Part shown: piece after piece, positions 36,109 to 45,609 of the stretch
Layout of the letters: each line of letters starts with the position of its first letter
How positions within the stretch are numbered: the first letter of the stretch is position 1
Assembly (NCBI GenBank): GCA_020832655.1
Contig: JAFIEF010000011.1
Coordinates: 1 to 64,000 of the forward strand
From: Paracoccaceae bacterium
GTDB lineage: Bacteria; Pseudomonadota; Alphaproteobacteria; Rhodobacterales; Rhodobacteraceae
DNA length: 64,000 nucleotides
Direction: 5' to 3'
Notes under the pieces: model-generated
The model's input: the letters and a program-made list of their open reading frames with translations, nothing else
Databases searched by the model: none
What the model was told of the DNA's origin: nothing
Position numbers and translations under genes: made by a program

Positions 36109-38562
36109 TCAGAACCGGTCCAGAAGCCTTCGCAGATAGTCTAGTTCCGCCTCTGGCCGGTCAAGTTCGGCCGAGCGGCGGCGCAGCTCTTCCAGCAGAT
36201 CCTGCGCGCGGCGATAGACATCCTGCCCCTGAAGCAGGCTGTCCTCGGTGCCGACCTGCCCGCTCTGGTTGCGCTCGCGTCCCAGCGGATCGCGGCTGCC
36301 GGTTTCGCTGCCTTCGGTGGCGGCCCCGCCCTGACGCTCGCGCGCCTCTTGCGCCTGCGCGTCAGTCATCGCGCGCAAGCCCTCGCGCATGGCTTCCATT
36401 GCATCGGCCTGACGGCCCAGCGCCTCGCCGCTATCGCCGCGTTCCAGCGCCTCGGCCGCATCTTCCATCGCGCGCTGCGCGCGTTCCAGCGCCTCCAGCG
36501 CGGCATCGCCTTCGGGGGTGCCGTCGCCGGGCAGGGGTTGCAATTGCTGATCGCGCAGCTGATCTGCCAGCCCGCGCTGACGATCTGCCAGATCATCGGT
36601 GCCCTCGCCGTCCTCGCCGTCCTCGTCCACGCCATTGCGGAACTGGTCCTGAAAATCGCTGAACGTGTCATCGGCCAGATCCTGCTGCTGGCGCAGCGTG
36701 TCGCCCAACCCTTCCATCGCCTGATCACCCGGCATGGGTTCACCGCCCTGCCCTTCAGCCATTTGCAGGTTCTGCAACAACTGATCAAGCTGCGCCAGAA
36801 GCTCGGCCGCCTCATCCATGCGGCCTTCTTCCATCAGTTCCTGAATGCGGTCCAGAAGCTCCTGTATCTGGTCTTGCGTGATCTCCATGCGCTCGCCATC
36901 AGGCGGGGCATCGCCGCGTTCGCGCGGCTGTTCGGCAAGCTGGCGCATATAGTCGCGCATCGCCTCGCGCAATTCATCCACCAATTCGGCGATCTCGGAC
37001 GGGTCGGCCCCGCTGCGCACGGCCTCGTCCAGCCTTTCCTGCGCGCGGCGCAGCCTTTCGCGCGCATCGGCAAGTTCGCCTTCTTCCAGCAGCACTGCCA
37101 GATCCCACATGCGCTGCGCCAGATCATCGCGGATATCGCCCTCCAGCCCGCCATCGCCAAGGCTGGCCAACAGCAGATCGCGGGTTTCGGTGAAGCGGAT
37201 GCGCGCCTCTGGCCCGCGAAACGCGGTTTCTGGCCGGTGGCCAATGGCACGCATCAACTGCCCCACGCGGCGCGCATTCTCGCGCGACCACAGCAGATCG
37301 CGGCGCAACTCGATCACCGCCGCAGCCATCGGATCAAAAAAGCGCCGCCCCGGCAGGATCATTGCCTGCGCCTGGGTCTGATCAGACTGCCCGCGCGCGT
37401 CTTCCACCGACAACGCCACGCGCACCGGCAGATTGGCCCAGGGGTGCTGCGAGAAATCCTCGACAAAGGCATCCTCGAAATCGGTGCGCGAACCGGAAAG
37501 CGGCATCGGCAAGGCCACGGAAACGCTGTCGCGCGCTTCGGGTTCCGGGGTCAGCCCGTAGCGGCGTTCGACAGCATCAAGGTCAAGTGCGATATGCGCC
37601 TGCCCCGCAACCACGCCATAATCATCCGAGGCCGCAAAGCCCTGCCGCATCAGCCCGCCGCGTTCGCGTTCGGCCACCCCGATCAGCGCGACCTCGGGCG
37701 GCTGGTCGACCAGCGCCATCACCTCCCAGTCGCGGCCAGCGGGGCCACGGATGCTCAGCCGGCCAGAGCGTTCGACCTCGAAATCCTGCGCCATCTCGGC
37801 GGGTTCGGCCTCGCGGCCCTCTGACAGGCTTTCATGCAGCGACATCACGCCTTGCTGGCCGTAGAACCGCACTGTCACACGGCTGCCTTGCGGCAATTCC
37901 AGCCGCGCGCGGGTGACTTCGTTCAGATAGAGGCTCGGGCGCCCGGTATAGGCGGGCGGCTGCACCCAGGCTTCCCAGGACGGGCCAAGCGCCACGGCTT
38001 CGGCGCGCCCTGCGGCCTGTGTGATCTCGGCAATCTCGGTCACGCGCGCGGGCGCCCCGAACAACAACGCCACCACGCAGCCGGTCAGCGCAATATAACG
38101 CAAGCCATAGCGGTCATGACGCGCAAGGCGCAGATCGCCCTTTACAGGGCGCGCCAGCGCCAGCCGCGCCTGCATCCGCGCCAGATGGGTGGCCCAGACC
38201 AGACGCGAGGCCGCATCCGCCGCCCCGATCGCCTGCTGATCGGCCAGCGCGCGCAAGGGCTGTCCGGGCAAGGTGGCGTCAAGCCTGCGCGCGGCGTCAG
38301 CCCGGCCGGGCAGTTCAAAGCGCCACAGCCCGACCGCCAGCGCGACCAGAAGCGCGCCAAGTGCTGCCAGCCCGCCCCACATCGCGGCATTGGCCGAGAC
38401 ATGATCCTGCGCCCCGAAGGCCAGTGCTGCAAACAGCGCCAGAAGCAGCGTCGTGAAGGGCCAGAAGGCGCGCGCCAGACGTTCGACCCACAGCCCCGCC
38501 AGCGTGCCGCGCAAAGCGCGGGTCAGGGCGGGGTGGTGGGGCGGGCGTTTGCGGCGGAACAT
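36109..38562 (-). CDS. TIGR02302/DUF4175 family membrane protein, low-complexity C-terminus
   Basis: An 817-residue alphaproteobacterial protein. Three hydrophobic segments lie in the first 190 residues (FTTLLLALFAALAFGA, LAALGALLVALAVGLW and IALTGCVVALLFGA). A folded middle part (about 200-440) is followed by a long Glu/Gln/Asp/Arg-rich helical stretch (about 460-800) of probable coiled coils. TIGR02302 members have this low-complexity region and unknown function. The ATG at 38562 is preferred to 38565. The gene lies just downstream of lysA on the same strand. Confidence 0.87.
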   Translation of the reverse strand: MFRRKRPPHHPALTRALRGTLAGLWVERLARAFWPFTTLLLALFAALAFGAQDHVSANAAMWGGLAALGALLVALAVGLWRFELPGRADAARRLDATLPGQPLRALADQQAIGAADAASRLVWATHLARMQARLALARPVKGDLRLARHDRYGLRYIALTGCVVALLFGAPARVTEIAEITQAAGRAEAVALGPSWEAWVQPPAYTGRPSLYLNEVTRARLELPQGSRVTVRFYGQQGVMSLHESLSEGREAEPAEMAQDFEVERSGRLSIRGPAGRDWEVMALVDQPPEVALIGVAERERGGLMRQGFAASDDYGVVAGQAHIALDLDAVERRYGLTPEPEARDSVSVALPMPLSGSRTDFEDAFVEDFSQHPWANLPVRVALSVEDARGQSDQTQAQAMILPGRRFFDPMAAAVIELRRDLLWSRENARRVGQLMRAIGHRPETAFRGPEARIRFTETRDLLLASLGDGGLEGDIRDDLAQRMWDLAVLLEEGELADARERLRRAQERLDEAVRSGADPSEIAELVDELREAMRDYMRQLAEQPRERGDAPPDGERMEITQDQIQELLDRIQELMEEGRMDEAAELLAQLDQLLQNLQMAEGQGGEPMPGDQAMEGLGDTLRQQQDLADDTFSDFQDQFRNGVDEDGEDGEGTDDLADRQRGLADQLRDQQLQPLPGDGTPEGDAALEALERAQRAMEDAAEALERGDSGEALGRQADAMEAMREGLRAMTDAQAQEARERQGGAATEGSETGSRDPLGRERNQSGQVGTEDSLLQGQDVYRRAQDLLEELRRRSAELDRPEAELDYLRRLLDRF

Positions 38563-38602
38563 CATCCCTCTCGTTCAACACGCGCAGCAGATGCGCGGCT
38601 GA

Positions 38603-39871
38603 TCATTCTAGCCAGATGGGCAACCTATCGCGATTTATGATCTCGTCAAAGTCGGGGCGCGGGCGGATGACAGCATATTGATCCCCCTTGACCAGAACTT
38701 CGGGGATCATGGGGCGGGTGTTGTATTCCGACGACATCACCGCACCATAAGCCCCGGCAGAGCGGAACGCCACCAGATCGCCCGCCGCCAGCGGCGGCAT
38801 CTGGCGCTGTTTGGCGAATGTGTCGCCCGATTCGCAGACCGGCCCGACAATATCGACCGGATGCTGTTCAACCCCGGCCTGCGGTTCGATCACCGGGATG
38901 ATATCATGATGCGCGCCATACATGGCCGGGCGGATCAGATCGTTCATTGCCGCATCAAGGATCAGGAAATCGCGCCCCTCGCCCTGCTTGAGGTAAATCA
39001 CCGAAGCCAGCAATATCCCGGCATTCCCGGCAATCAGGCGGCCCGGTTCGATCTCTACCTCGACCTCCAGATCGCCGAAGATGCGCTGGATCATCGCGCC
39101 ATATTCCAGCGGCAGGGGCGGGGTTTCATTCGACCGTGTATAGGGAATGCCCAAGCCCCCCCCCAGATCCACCCGCCGGATGGCATGGCCATCGGCGCGC
39201 AGATCGCGTGTCAGGTCGGCCACCTTCTGAAACGCGGCCTCGAACGGGGCCAGATCGGTCAGTTGGCTGCCGATATGCACATCAACCCCCACCACATCGA
39301 TCCCCGGCAGGCTTGCGGCTTCGGCATAGAATTCACGCGCGCGGGCAATCGGCACGCCGAACTTGTCTTCCTTGCGGCCGGTGGCGATTTTTTCATGGGT
39401 CCTGGCGTCGACATCGGGGTTCACGCGCAGGGTTATCGGCGCGGTCTTGCCCATCGCGCTGGCTACAGCAGAAAGCACGCGCAATTCCTCGACCGATTCG
39501 ACATTGAACTGGCGAAGCCCGTGTTCCAGCGCGAAACACATTTCCGCGCGGGTCTTGCCCACACCGGAAAAGACAATGCGATCAGGCGGGCAGCCAGCGG
39601 CCAGCGCACGGCGGTATTCACCGCCCGAAACCACATCCATCCCCGCCCCCAGATCAGCCAGCGTGCGCAAAATGGCCTGATTGGACAGCGATTTGATGGC
39701 AAAGCAAACCAGATGATCCAGCCCGTCCAGCGCTTCCTGAAACAGCTTGAAATGCCGTGTCAGCGTCGCGGTAGAGTAGCAATAGAAGGGCGTGCCCACA
39801 TCTTCGGCAATGCGCAGCAGCGGCACATCCTCGGCATGCAGGATACCGTCTTTATAGATGAAATGATCCAT
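38603..39871 (-). CDS. lysA: Diaminopimelate decarboxylase
   Basis: Last step of lysine synthesis: PLP-dependent decarboxylation of meso-diaminopimelate. The 422-residue protein has the PLP lysine in VCFAIKSLSNQAIL (about residue 60), the DVHIGSQLTD motif, VDLGGGLGIPYTRSNE, the phosphate-binding EPGRLIAGNAG, and the C-terminal PVCESGDTFAKQR with the subunit-shared Cys. It is followed by a TIGR02302 gene and preceded by a DUF2834 gene with a dispersed motif between. Confidence 0.96.
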   Translation of the reverse strand: MDHFIYKDGILHAEDVPLLRIAEDVGTPFYCYSTATLTRHFKLFQEALDGLDHLVCFAIKSLSNQAILRTLADLGAGMDVVSGGEYRRALAAGCPPDRIVFSGVGKTRAEMCFALEHGLRQFNVESVEELRVLSAVASAMGKTAPITLRVNPDVDARTHEKIATGRKEDKFGVPIARAREFYAEAASLPGIDVVGVDVHIGSQLTDLAPFEAAFQKVADLTRDLRADGHAIRRVDLGGGLGIPYTRSNETPPLPLEYGAMIQRIFGDLEVEVEIEPGRLIAGNAGILLASVIYLKQGEGRDFLILDAAMNDLIRPAMYGAHHDIIPVIEPQAGVEQHPVDIVGPVCESGDTFAKQRQMPPLAAGDLVAFRSAGAYGAVMSSEYNTRPMIPEVLVKGDQYAVIRPRPDFDEIINRDRLPIWLE

Positions 39872-39928
39872 TGGGCGGGTTCTCGGTCAACTGTGAATGT
39901 GCGGGGCAGAGGGCGGGTGCCTCCGGCG

Positions 39929-39951
39929 GGAGTATTTTGGGCAAGATGAAG
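39929..39951 (-). repeat. Dispersed 3'-end motif, copy 6
   Basis: Plus-strand text GGAGTATTTTGGGCAAGATG plus AAG. On the minus strand it starts directly after the stop codon (39952-39954) of the DUF2834 gene. It is the best-preserved copy, almost identical to copies 2 and 3. Confidence 0.8.
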
Positions 39952-40269
39952 TCAGCGTTCCGGGCGCGAACGCAGGAACAGGTATAGCGGCACGCCGCAG
40001 GACACACCGATACAGAAGGTGGCGGGGATTGCCCACAGCCCGATGAAACGGCGCCGCTGCCATGTCTCGACCAGAACGAAGACGGTTAAAGCGACCGCCG
40101 CAATGGTCAGATCCCATACCAGCCCGGATGTCGCGGCATTGGCGTGCCAGGCATCGAGCATTGCCAGAAGCGACCATTCATTCTGCACGAACCATGTGAT
40201 GAACCAATACATCGGATGAATTGTCCCCCAGATCGCCAGCGCCAGATACAGCATGCGCAGCGGGGTCAC
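39952..40269 (-). CDS. DUF2834 family membrane protein
   Basis: A 105-residue membrane protein with three hydrophobic stretches (LYLALAIWGTIHPMYWFITW, LVWDLTIAAVALTVFVLVE and ATFCIGVSCGVPLYLFL). DUF2834 proteins are small, uncharacterised inner-membrane proteins. The start is a GTG at 40269 that overlaps the stop of the upstream lipoprotein gene in a GTGA arrangement, so translation is coupled. Confidence 0.8.
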   Translation of the reverse strand: MTPLRMLYLALAIWGTIHPMYWFITWFVQNEWSLLAMLDAWHANAATSGLVWDLTIAAVALTVFVLVETWQRRRFIGLWAIPATFCIGVSCGVPLYLFLRSRPER

Positions 40270-40397
40270 AATTCAACCTTCACGCCAATTTGCACCTCGC
40301 CCCCAAGCGTGACGCCTGATGGCTGCGGTGGTTCCGGCGGGGCTTCGGCCCCGCATGCCGCCAGCAGGACCAATGCGGCCAAGGCTGCCCATCTCAT
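40266..40397 (-). CDS. 43-residue lipoprotein
   Basis: A very short open frame: [20 protein letters not shown] and then a Pro-rich tail. LLAAC is a lipobox, with the Cys at residue 15 as lipidation site, so the mature protein is a 29-residue lipid-anchored peptide. AAGAGGTG precedes the ATG, which overlaps the argH stop in an ATGA arrangement, while its stop overlaps the DUF2834 start. These overlaps and the lipobox make it a real gene. A small lipoprotein next to argH is seen in other Proteobacteria. Confidence 0.8.
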   Translation of the reverse strand: MRWAALAALVLLAACGAEAPPEPPQPSGVTLGGEVQIGVKVEL

Positions 40398-41791
40398 CCC
40401 AACACCTCTTTCCAGCGCGCGATCTGGGCGCGGACATTTGCGGGCGCGGTGCCACCATAGCTGATGCGGCTGGCGACCGAGTTCTGCACCCCCAGCACAG
40501 AATAGACCGCATCCGTGATTTCGCCATGCACTTTCTGCATTTCCGCCAGCGACAGATCGGGCAGATCGCAGCCCTTGTCCTCTGCCAGCTTGACCAGACT
40601 GCCAGTAACGTGATGCGCCTCGCGGAAGGGCAGGCCCAGTTCGCGCACCAGCCAGTCGGCCAGATCGGTCGCGGTGGAAAAGCCCGACGCGGCCGCCGCT
40701 TCCAGTGCTGCGCGATTGGCGCTGAGGTCGCGCACCATGCCTTCCATTGCCGCCAGGCCCAGCATCAGCGTATCGGCCGCGTCGAAGACCTGTTCCTTGT
40801 CTTCCTGCATATCCTTGGAATAGGCCAGCGGCAGCCCCTTCATCACCGTGAACAGCGCCACGGTCGCGCCCAGTATCCGCCCCAGCTTGGCGCGCAGCAA
40901 CTCGGCGGCATCGGGGTTGCGCTTTTGCGGCATGATGCTGGAGCCGGTCGAAAACTGATCCGACATGCGCACAAAGCGGAACTGCGCCGAGGACCAGATC
41001 ACCAGCTCTTCGGCAAAACGCGACAGATGCATCGCGCAGATCGAGGACGCGGCCAGAAATTCCAGCGCGAAATCGCGATCCGACACAGTGTCCAGCGAAT
41101 TGGCGGTGGGCCGCTCAAAGCCCAGCGCGTCAGCCGTCATCTGCCGGTCAATCGGGAAAGAGGTGCCCGCCAGCGCCGCAGCACCAAGGGGGCATTCATT
41201 CATCCGCGCGCGCGCATCCTCGAACCGGCCCTTGTCGCGGGCGAACATTTCGACATAGGCCAGCATGTGATGACCCCAGGTTACGGGTTGCGCGGTTTGC
41301 AGATGGGTGAAGCCCGGCATCACCCAATCCGCCCCTTCCTCTGCCTGCGCGAGATACGCGCGCATCAGCGCCTCCAGCCCTGCAATCGCGGCGTCGCATT
41401 GGTTGCGCACCCAGATGCGGAAATCCACCGCCACCTGATCATTGCGCGAGCGCGCGGTGTGCAACCGGCCTGCCGGGGCGCCGATGATCTGCTGCAGCCG
41501 CGCCTCGACATTCATGTGGATGTCTTCCAGCGCGGCAGAGAACTCGAAACGCCCGTTTTCGATTTCACCAAGAACCTGCGCCAGCCCGCCATCGATTGCC
41601 GCCGCGTCCTCGGCGCTGATGATACCCGTGGCCGCCAGCATCGCGGCATGCGCGCGCGAGCCGGTGATATCCTGTGGCGCAAGGCGCTGGTCAAAGCCGA
41701 TCGAGGCATTGATCGCTTCCATGATCGCCGACGGGCCAGCCGCGAACCGCCCGCCCCACATGCTATTTGCCGCGCCGTTATCCGAACTCAT
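40394..41791 (-). CDS. argH: Argininosuccinate lyase
   Basis: Splits argininosuccinate into arginine and fumarate. The 465-residue protein has the family signature [20 protein letters not shown] (about residue 290), the substrate loop [10 protein letters not shown] and [17 protein letters not shown]. The start at 41791 is chosen because the extension to 41911 enters the CtrA-linked promoter region and lacks conserved text; MWGGRF at residue 11 is an alternative. It is followed by a lipoprotein and a DUF2834 gene in a coupled run. Confidence 0.96.
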   Translation of the reverse strand: MSSDNGAANSMWGGRFAAGPSAIMEAINASIGFDQRLAPQDITGSRAHAAMLAATGIISAEDAAAIDGGLAQVLGEIENGRFEFSAALEDIHMNVEARLQQIIGAPAGRLHTARSRNDQVAVDFRIWVRNQCDAAIAGLEALMRAYLAQAEEGADWVMPGFTHLQTAQPVTWGHHMLAYVEMFARDKGRFEDARARMNECPLGAAALAGTSFPIDRQMTADALGFERPTANSLDTVSDRDFALEFLAASSICAMHLSRFAEELVIWSSAQFRFVRMSDQFSTGSSIMPQKRNPDAAELLRAKLGRILGATVALFTVMKGLPLAYSKDMQEDKEQVFDAADTLMLGLAAMEGMVRDLSANRAALEAAAASGFSTATDLADWLVRELGLPFREAHHVTGSLVKLAEDKGCDLPDLSLAEMQKVHGEITDAVYSVLGVQNSVASRISYGGTAPANVRAQIARWKEVLG

Positions 41792-41912
41792 CGCCTGTGC
41801 CCCATCGCTGTTCTCGGGCGCGGATATACGCGCAAGGGCGCTTGAACGCAATCGGCCCCGACACACCGGGCAGAGGAACGAACTGCAAAGCATTTTAGAA
41901 ATCGGCATCAAT

Positions 41913-41927
41913 TTAACGCCCAGTTAA
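41913..41927. promoter_or_regulatory. CtrA binding site (TTAA-N7-TTAA)
   Basis: TTAA at 41913-41916, seven bases, TTAA at 41924-41927: the full CtrA consensus. It lies 43 bases upstream of the EAL gene start at 41970, in the usual place for an activator or overlapping a -35 region, and also upstream of argH on the other strand. Confidence 0.7.
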
Positions 41928-41969
41928 GCGCCGTGGGGCACCGTCTAACAAAGCTCTTGGAGTGGACCG

Positions 41970-42815
41970 ATGAAACAACACATGCCAACCACATACTATG
42001 ACGACCACGCGGCGCATGCCTCGCCTGTTTCGGCTGCGGCAGAACAGGTTCGGCAGGACGCCATTGAACTGGTGGATCAGGGGTTGCGGCAGCGGCGCGC
42101 CTTGCTTGCCTTCCAGCCAGTGGTTCAGGCCCGGATGCCCGGACGCGCGGCCTTCTATGAAGGCTTGATCCGCATCATGGACCCGGCAGGGCGGATCATT
42201 CCTGCCGCCGATTTCATCGGCGCGGTCGAGACAATGGAACTCGGGCGCCGGATTGATGCGCTGGCGCTGGAAATGGGGCTGGCAACGCTGGCCGCCGAAC
42301 CTTCGATACGGCTGTCCATCAACATGTCGGCACGCTCCATCGGCTACCCCGGCTGGCTGAGTACGCTGGAAAACGGGCTGCGCCGCGACCCCAGCATCGC
42401 GGAACGGCTGATTCTGGAAATCACCGAATCCTCGGCCATCGTGATGCCCGATCTGGTCACCGCGTTCATGGAAGAAATGCAGGAACGCGGCGTGTGCTTT
42501 GCGATGGACGATTTCGGCGCGGGATACACGGCCTTCCGCTATCTGAAGGATTTCTATTTCGACATCGTCAAGATCGATGGCGATTTCATCCGCGGCATCA
42601 GCCACAACCCGGACAATCAGGTGCTGACACAGGCACTGGTGTCAATTGCACGCCATTTCGACATGTTCACAGTGGCCGAGTCGGTCGAGACCGCCGAAGA
42701 TGCGCGGCTGCTGGTAGATATGGGGGTGGATTGCCTGCAAGGCTATTATTTCGGCGCGCCGCAGACCAAAGCGCCCTGGACACGCGCGCAGCATGAAAAA
42801 GTGCATTCGGGCTGA
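41970..42815 (+). CDS. EAL-domain c-di-GMP phosphodiesterase-like protein
   Basis: A 281-residue protein made of one EAL domain and no GGDEF, PAS or membrane segment. The signature is FYEGLIRI (EGL for EAL), followed by LSINMSARSIG, LILEITESSAIVM, FAMDDFGAGYTAFRYL, VKIDGDFI, AESVETAEDA and LQGYYFG, so most catalytic residues are in place. It could hydrolyse c-di-GMP or act as a sensor. A CtrA site 43 bases upstream suggests cell-cycle, motility or GTA control. GGAGTGGACCG precedes the ATG. Confidence 0.9.
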   Translation: MKQHMPTTYYDDHAAHASPVSAAAEQVRQDAIELVDQGLRQRRALLAFQPVVQARMPGRAAFYEGLIRIMDPAGRIIPAADFIGAVETMELGRRIDALALEMGLATLAAEPSIRLSINMSARSIGYPGWLSTLENGLRRDPSIAERLILEITESSAIVMPDLVTAFMEEMQERGVCFAMDDFGAGYTAFRYLKDFYFDIVKIDGDFIRGISHNPDNQVLTQALVSIARHFDMFTVAESVETAEDARLLVDMGVDCLQGYYFGAPQTKAPWTRAQHEKVHSG

Positions 42816-43040
42816 TCCGCGGCGACAGGCAGGCCGCAGGCGCGGCAGACCGCCGCGCAGATCTGCCGATTGCGCTGCCGCATCCGCATCCGAACTGACG
42901 CGAATCGACCACGGGCTTGCCACGCTATGCGGCCAGTCCGGCGTGCGGGCAGGAAATGCGCGCGCGGGGTCGGACGCCACGCGCACCATCACAATATGCA
43001 CGACCACTCGGCAATCGGGTCACGTGGAACCGACGCCAGA

Positions 43041-45485
43041 TCAACCCCGACGGCGCGGCTTGGCACGCAAGGTGGGGGCGGCCTGAAGCGGGTCTTCGGG
43101 CCAGGGATGCTTGGGATACTGGCCACGCATTTCCTTGCGCAGCTCCGCATAGCTGCTGGCCCAGAAGCCCGGCAAATCCATCGTCACCTGTATCGGTCTG
43201 CGCGCCGGTGACAGCAGGATCATCCGCAAGGGCAGGCGCTGCGGGCCGATCACGGGATGTTCAGCCACCCCGAACACCTCTTGCAGGCGCAGGGCGATTT
43301 CCGGTGTCTCGCCGCTATAGTCAATCGGCAGCTTGTTGCCCAGGGGTGTCACGAAATGCGCGGGCATCATCTGATCCAGCCGCTGCGCCTGCTGCCAGTC
43401 CAGCATCGCGCGCAAAGCGGGCAGCAGGTCAAGATTGCGCAGATCATCGGCGCTGCGAACCCGGTGCAGATAGGGCGCAGCCCAGTCTTCCAGCCCTGCC
43501 AGCAGCGCGTCATCCGACATTTCGGGCAGATCATCGCCCTGCGCGCGCAGTTTCATGACCCGCGCGATGAAGCGCCGCGCCGCCGCACCCAGCGGCAGGC
43601 CGATATCGCGCAAGCCGTCGCAGGCGGCCTGCGCCAGTCTTTCCGGCGGCACATCCTGCCAGCGCCGTTCGGCCAGCACCAGCGCGCCGAAGCATTCCTG
43701 TTCGCGCGCCTCGGTGCGTTGATGCTGGCGTGACCAGATGCAGCGCTGGCGCCAGACCAGACGATCTGCAAAGACCTGTCGCAAGCTTCGTTCCGAAATC
43801 TCGATGGCCTGCCGGATCCGCGCCTCTGTCGGGTGGCCATCAGTGTCGCTGACCACGATCAGCCGGGCCGGGGCCAGCGGGTCATCATCCGCCAGCACGG
43901 CGCCCTTGCCGCCCGACAGCAGAAAGCGTGGCGCATCGCCCTTCCGGCGCAGCCCGATGCGGTCAGGATAGGCCAGCGCCACCATCTCTGAAGCATTCAG
44001 CCCCGTGCGCGTGGGTTTGGGCGCAAGACGTGCCAGACGCCGGGCCTCTTGCGCGACACGCTCCAGCGCGGGCTGGTTCAGCCGGTAAGGCCGGTTGCGC
44101 GCAAAACTGCGCGGGTCTTTCAGCGCCTCCAGCCGCAAGGACAGATCCGCCGGGGCCGATTGCAATATGTCGCGCTCTGACAGCAGCGCGGCCAGCCCCG
44201 CCGCGCCTTTGCCGGCCGCGACCAGCATATGTGCCAGCCGGGGATGCAGCGGCAACGCGGACAGCGCACGGCCATGAGCAGTGATGCGCCCTGCCCCATC
44301 CAGCGCGCCAAGTTCTGCCAGCAGCGCGCGCGCCTCTGCCAGCGCGGCAGCGGGTGGCGGGGTAAGGAATTTCAGCCCCTCTGCCCCGCCCCATGCCGCC
44401 AGTTCCAGCGCGAAACCGGCCAGATCGGCGCGCGCGATCTCTGGCGGGGCGAAGGGCTGCAGCGCCCCGTCCTCGGCGCGCGCCCAAAGCCGGTAGCAGA
44501 TGCCATCGGCGACCCGGCCCGCGCGCCCGCGGCGCTGCTCTGCCTCGGCGCGGGTGACGCGCTCGGTCACCAGCCGCGACATGCCGCTGCCGGGGTCAAA
44601 CCGCGCGCGGCGCGCCAGCCCGCAATCCACCACCACGCGGATGTCTTCAATCGTCAGCGAGGTTTCGGCAATCGATGTGGCCAGCACCAGCTTGCGCCCG
44701 CTGGCGGCTGGCTGGATCGCCGCGCGCTGCCTTGCGAAGGGCAGCGCACCATAAAGCGGGTGCAGACCCGTGTCATCGGGCAGATCAGGGGCAAGCGCCG
44801 CCGCCACGCGCCGGATCTCGCCCTCGCCGGGCAGGAAGACCAGAACCGAGCCGCTGGTTTCCGTCAGCGCGCGGCGCACCAGATCCGCCGCAGCATGTTC
44901 AAAGCGCTGCTGGCTGCGCAAGGGGCGGTCCAGCCAGCGGGTCTCGACCGGGTAGGCGCGCCCCTGCGCGCTCAGCACGGGTGCGCCGCCCAGCAATTGG
45001 GCCACCGGCGCTGCATCCAGCGTCGCCGACATCACCACCAGCGCCAGATCCGGGCGAAGCGCGGCGCGCACCTCTATCGCCAGCGCCAACCCCAGATCGG
45101 CCTGCAGGGATCGTTCATGGAATTCATCGAAGATCAGCGCGCCGATGCCCGTCAGCTCCGGGTCGGATTGCAGCATCCGCGTCAGGATGCCTTCGGTCAC
45201 GACCTCGATGCGGGTGTGGCGCGAGGTGACAGCCTCGCCGCGGATACGGTAGCCGACATTTTGCCCGACCTCTTCGTCCAGCAGGCGGGCCATCTGTTCG
45301 GCGGCGCCGCGCGCGGCCAGCCTGCGCGGCTCCAGCATCACGATGCGCCCTGACACCTGACCCAACAACGCCAACGGCACGCGCGTGGTCTTGCCCGCCC
45401 CCGGCGGGGCTTGCAGCACCAGCCGCCCCGACGCGGCAAGCGTCGAGCAGATTTCCGGCAGGATATCGTCGATGGGCAAACGCAT
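43041..45485 (-). CDS. hrpB: ATP-dependent helicase HrpB
   Basis: A DExH-box helicase of 814 residues. Walker A is QAPPGAGKTTRVPLALLGQ near residue 25, motif II is DEFHER, motif III VMSATLDAAPV, motif VI AEQRRGRAGRV. The C-terminal region (from about residue 350) with an HrpB C-terminal domain ends in PGFWASSYAELRKEMRGQYP. RNA or DNA unwinding is expected; its cell role is not well known. The ATG at 45485 is chosen, and the longer frame to 46235 overlaps meaB antisense. Confidence 0.93.
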   Translation of the reverse strand: MRLPIDDILPEICSTLAASGRLVLQAPPGAGKTTRVPLALLGQVSGRIVMLEPRRLAARGAAEQMARLLDEEVGQNVGYRIRGEAVTSRHTRIEVVTEGILTRMLQSDPELTGIGALIFDEFHERSLQADLGLALAIEVRAALRPDLALVVMSATLDAAPVAQLLGGAPVLSAQGRAYPVETRWLDRPLRSQQRFEHAAADLVRRALTETSGSVLVFLPGEGEIRRVAAALAPDLPDDTGLHPLYGALPFARQRAAIQPAASGRKLVLATSIAETSLTIEDIRVVVDCGLARRARFDPGSGMSRLVTERVTRAEAEQRRGRAGRVADGICYRLWARAEDGALQPFAPPEIARADLAGFALELAAWGGAEGLKFLTPPPAAALAEARALLAELGALDGAGRITAHGRALSALPLHPRLAHMLVAAGKGAAGLAALLSERDILQSAPADLSLRLEALKDPRSFARNRPYRLNQPALERVAQEARRLARLAPKPTRTGLNASEMVALAYPDRIGLRRKGDAPRFLLSGGKGAVLADDDPLAPARLIVVSDTDGHPTEARIRQAIEISERSLRQVFADRLVWRQRCIWSRQHQRTEAREQECFGALVLAERRWQDVPPERLAQAACDGLRDIGLPLGAAARRFIARVMKLRAQGDDLPEMSDDALLAGLEDWAAPYLHRVRSADDLRNLDLLPALRAMLDWQQAQRLDQMMPAHFVTPLGNKLPIDYSGETPEIALRLQEVFGVAEHPVIGPQRLPLRMILLSPARRPIQVTMDLPGFWASSYAELRKEMRGQYPKHPWPEDPLQAAPTLRAKPRRRG

Positions 45486-45609
45486 GAGCGCGTTATGGCG
45501 CGAAATGCCCTGCCCCTGCAATGGCGCGCCCGACAAAGCCGCCACTGGACAAACCCGCCCCCGGCGGGGCATGTGGGGCGGGATGACCAAGGAACGGACC
45601 GGGGCAAGG

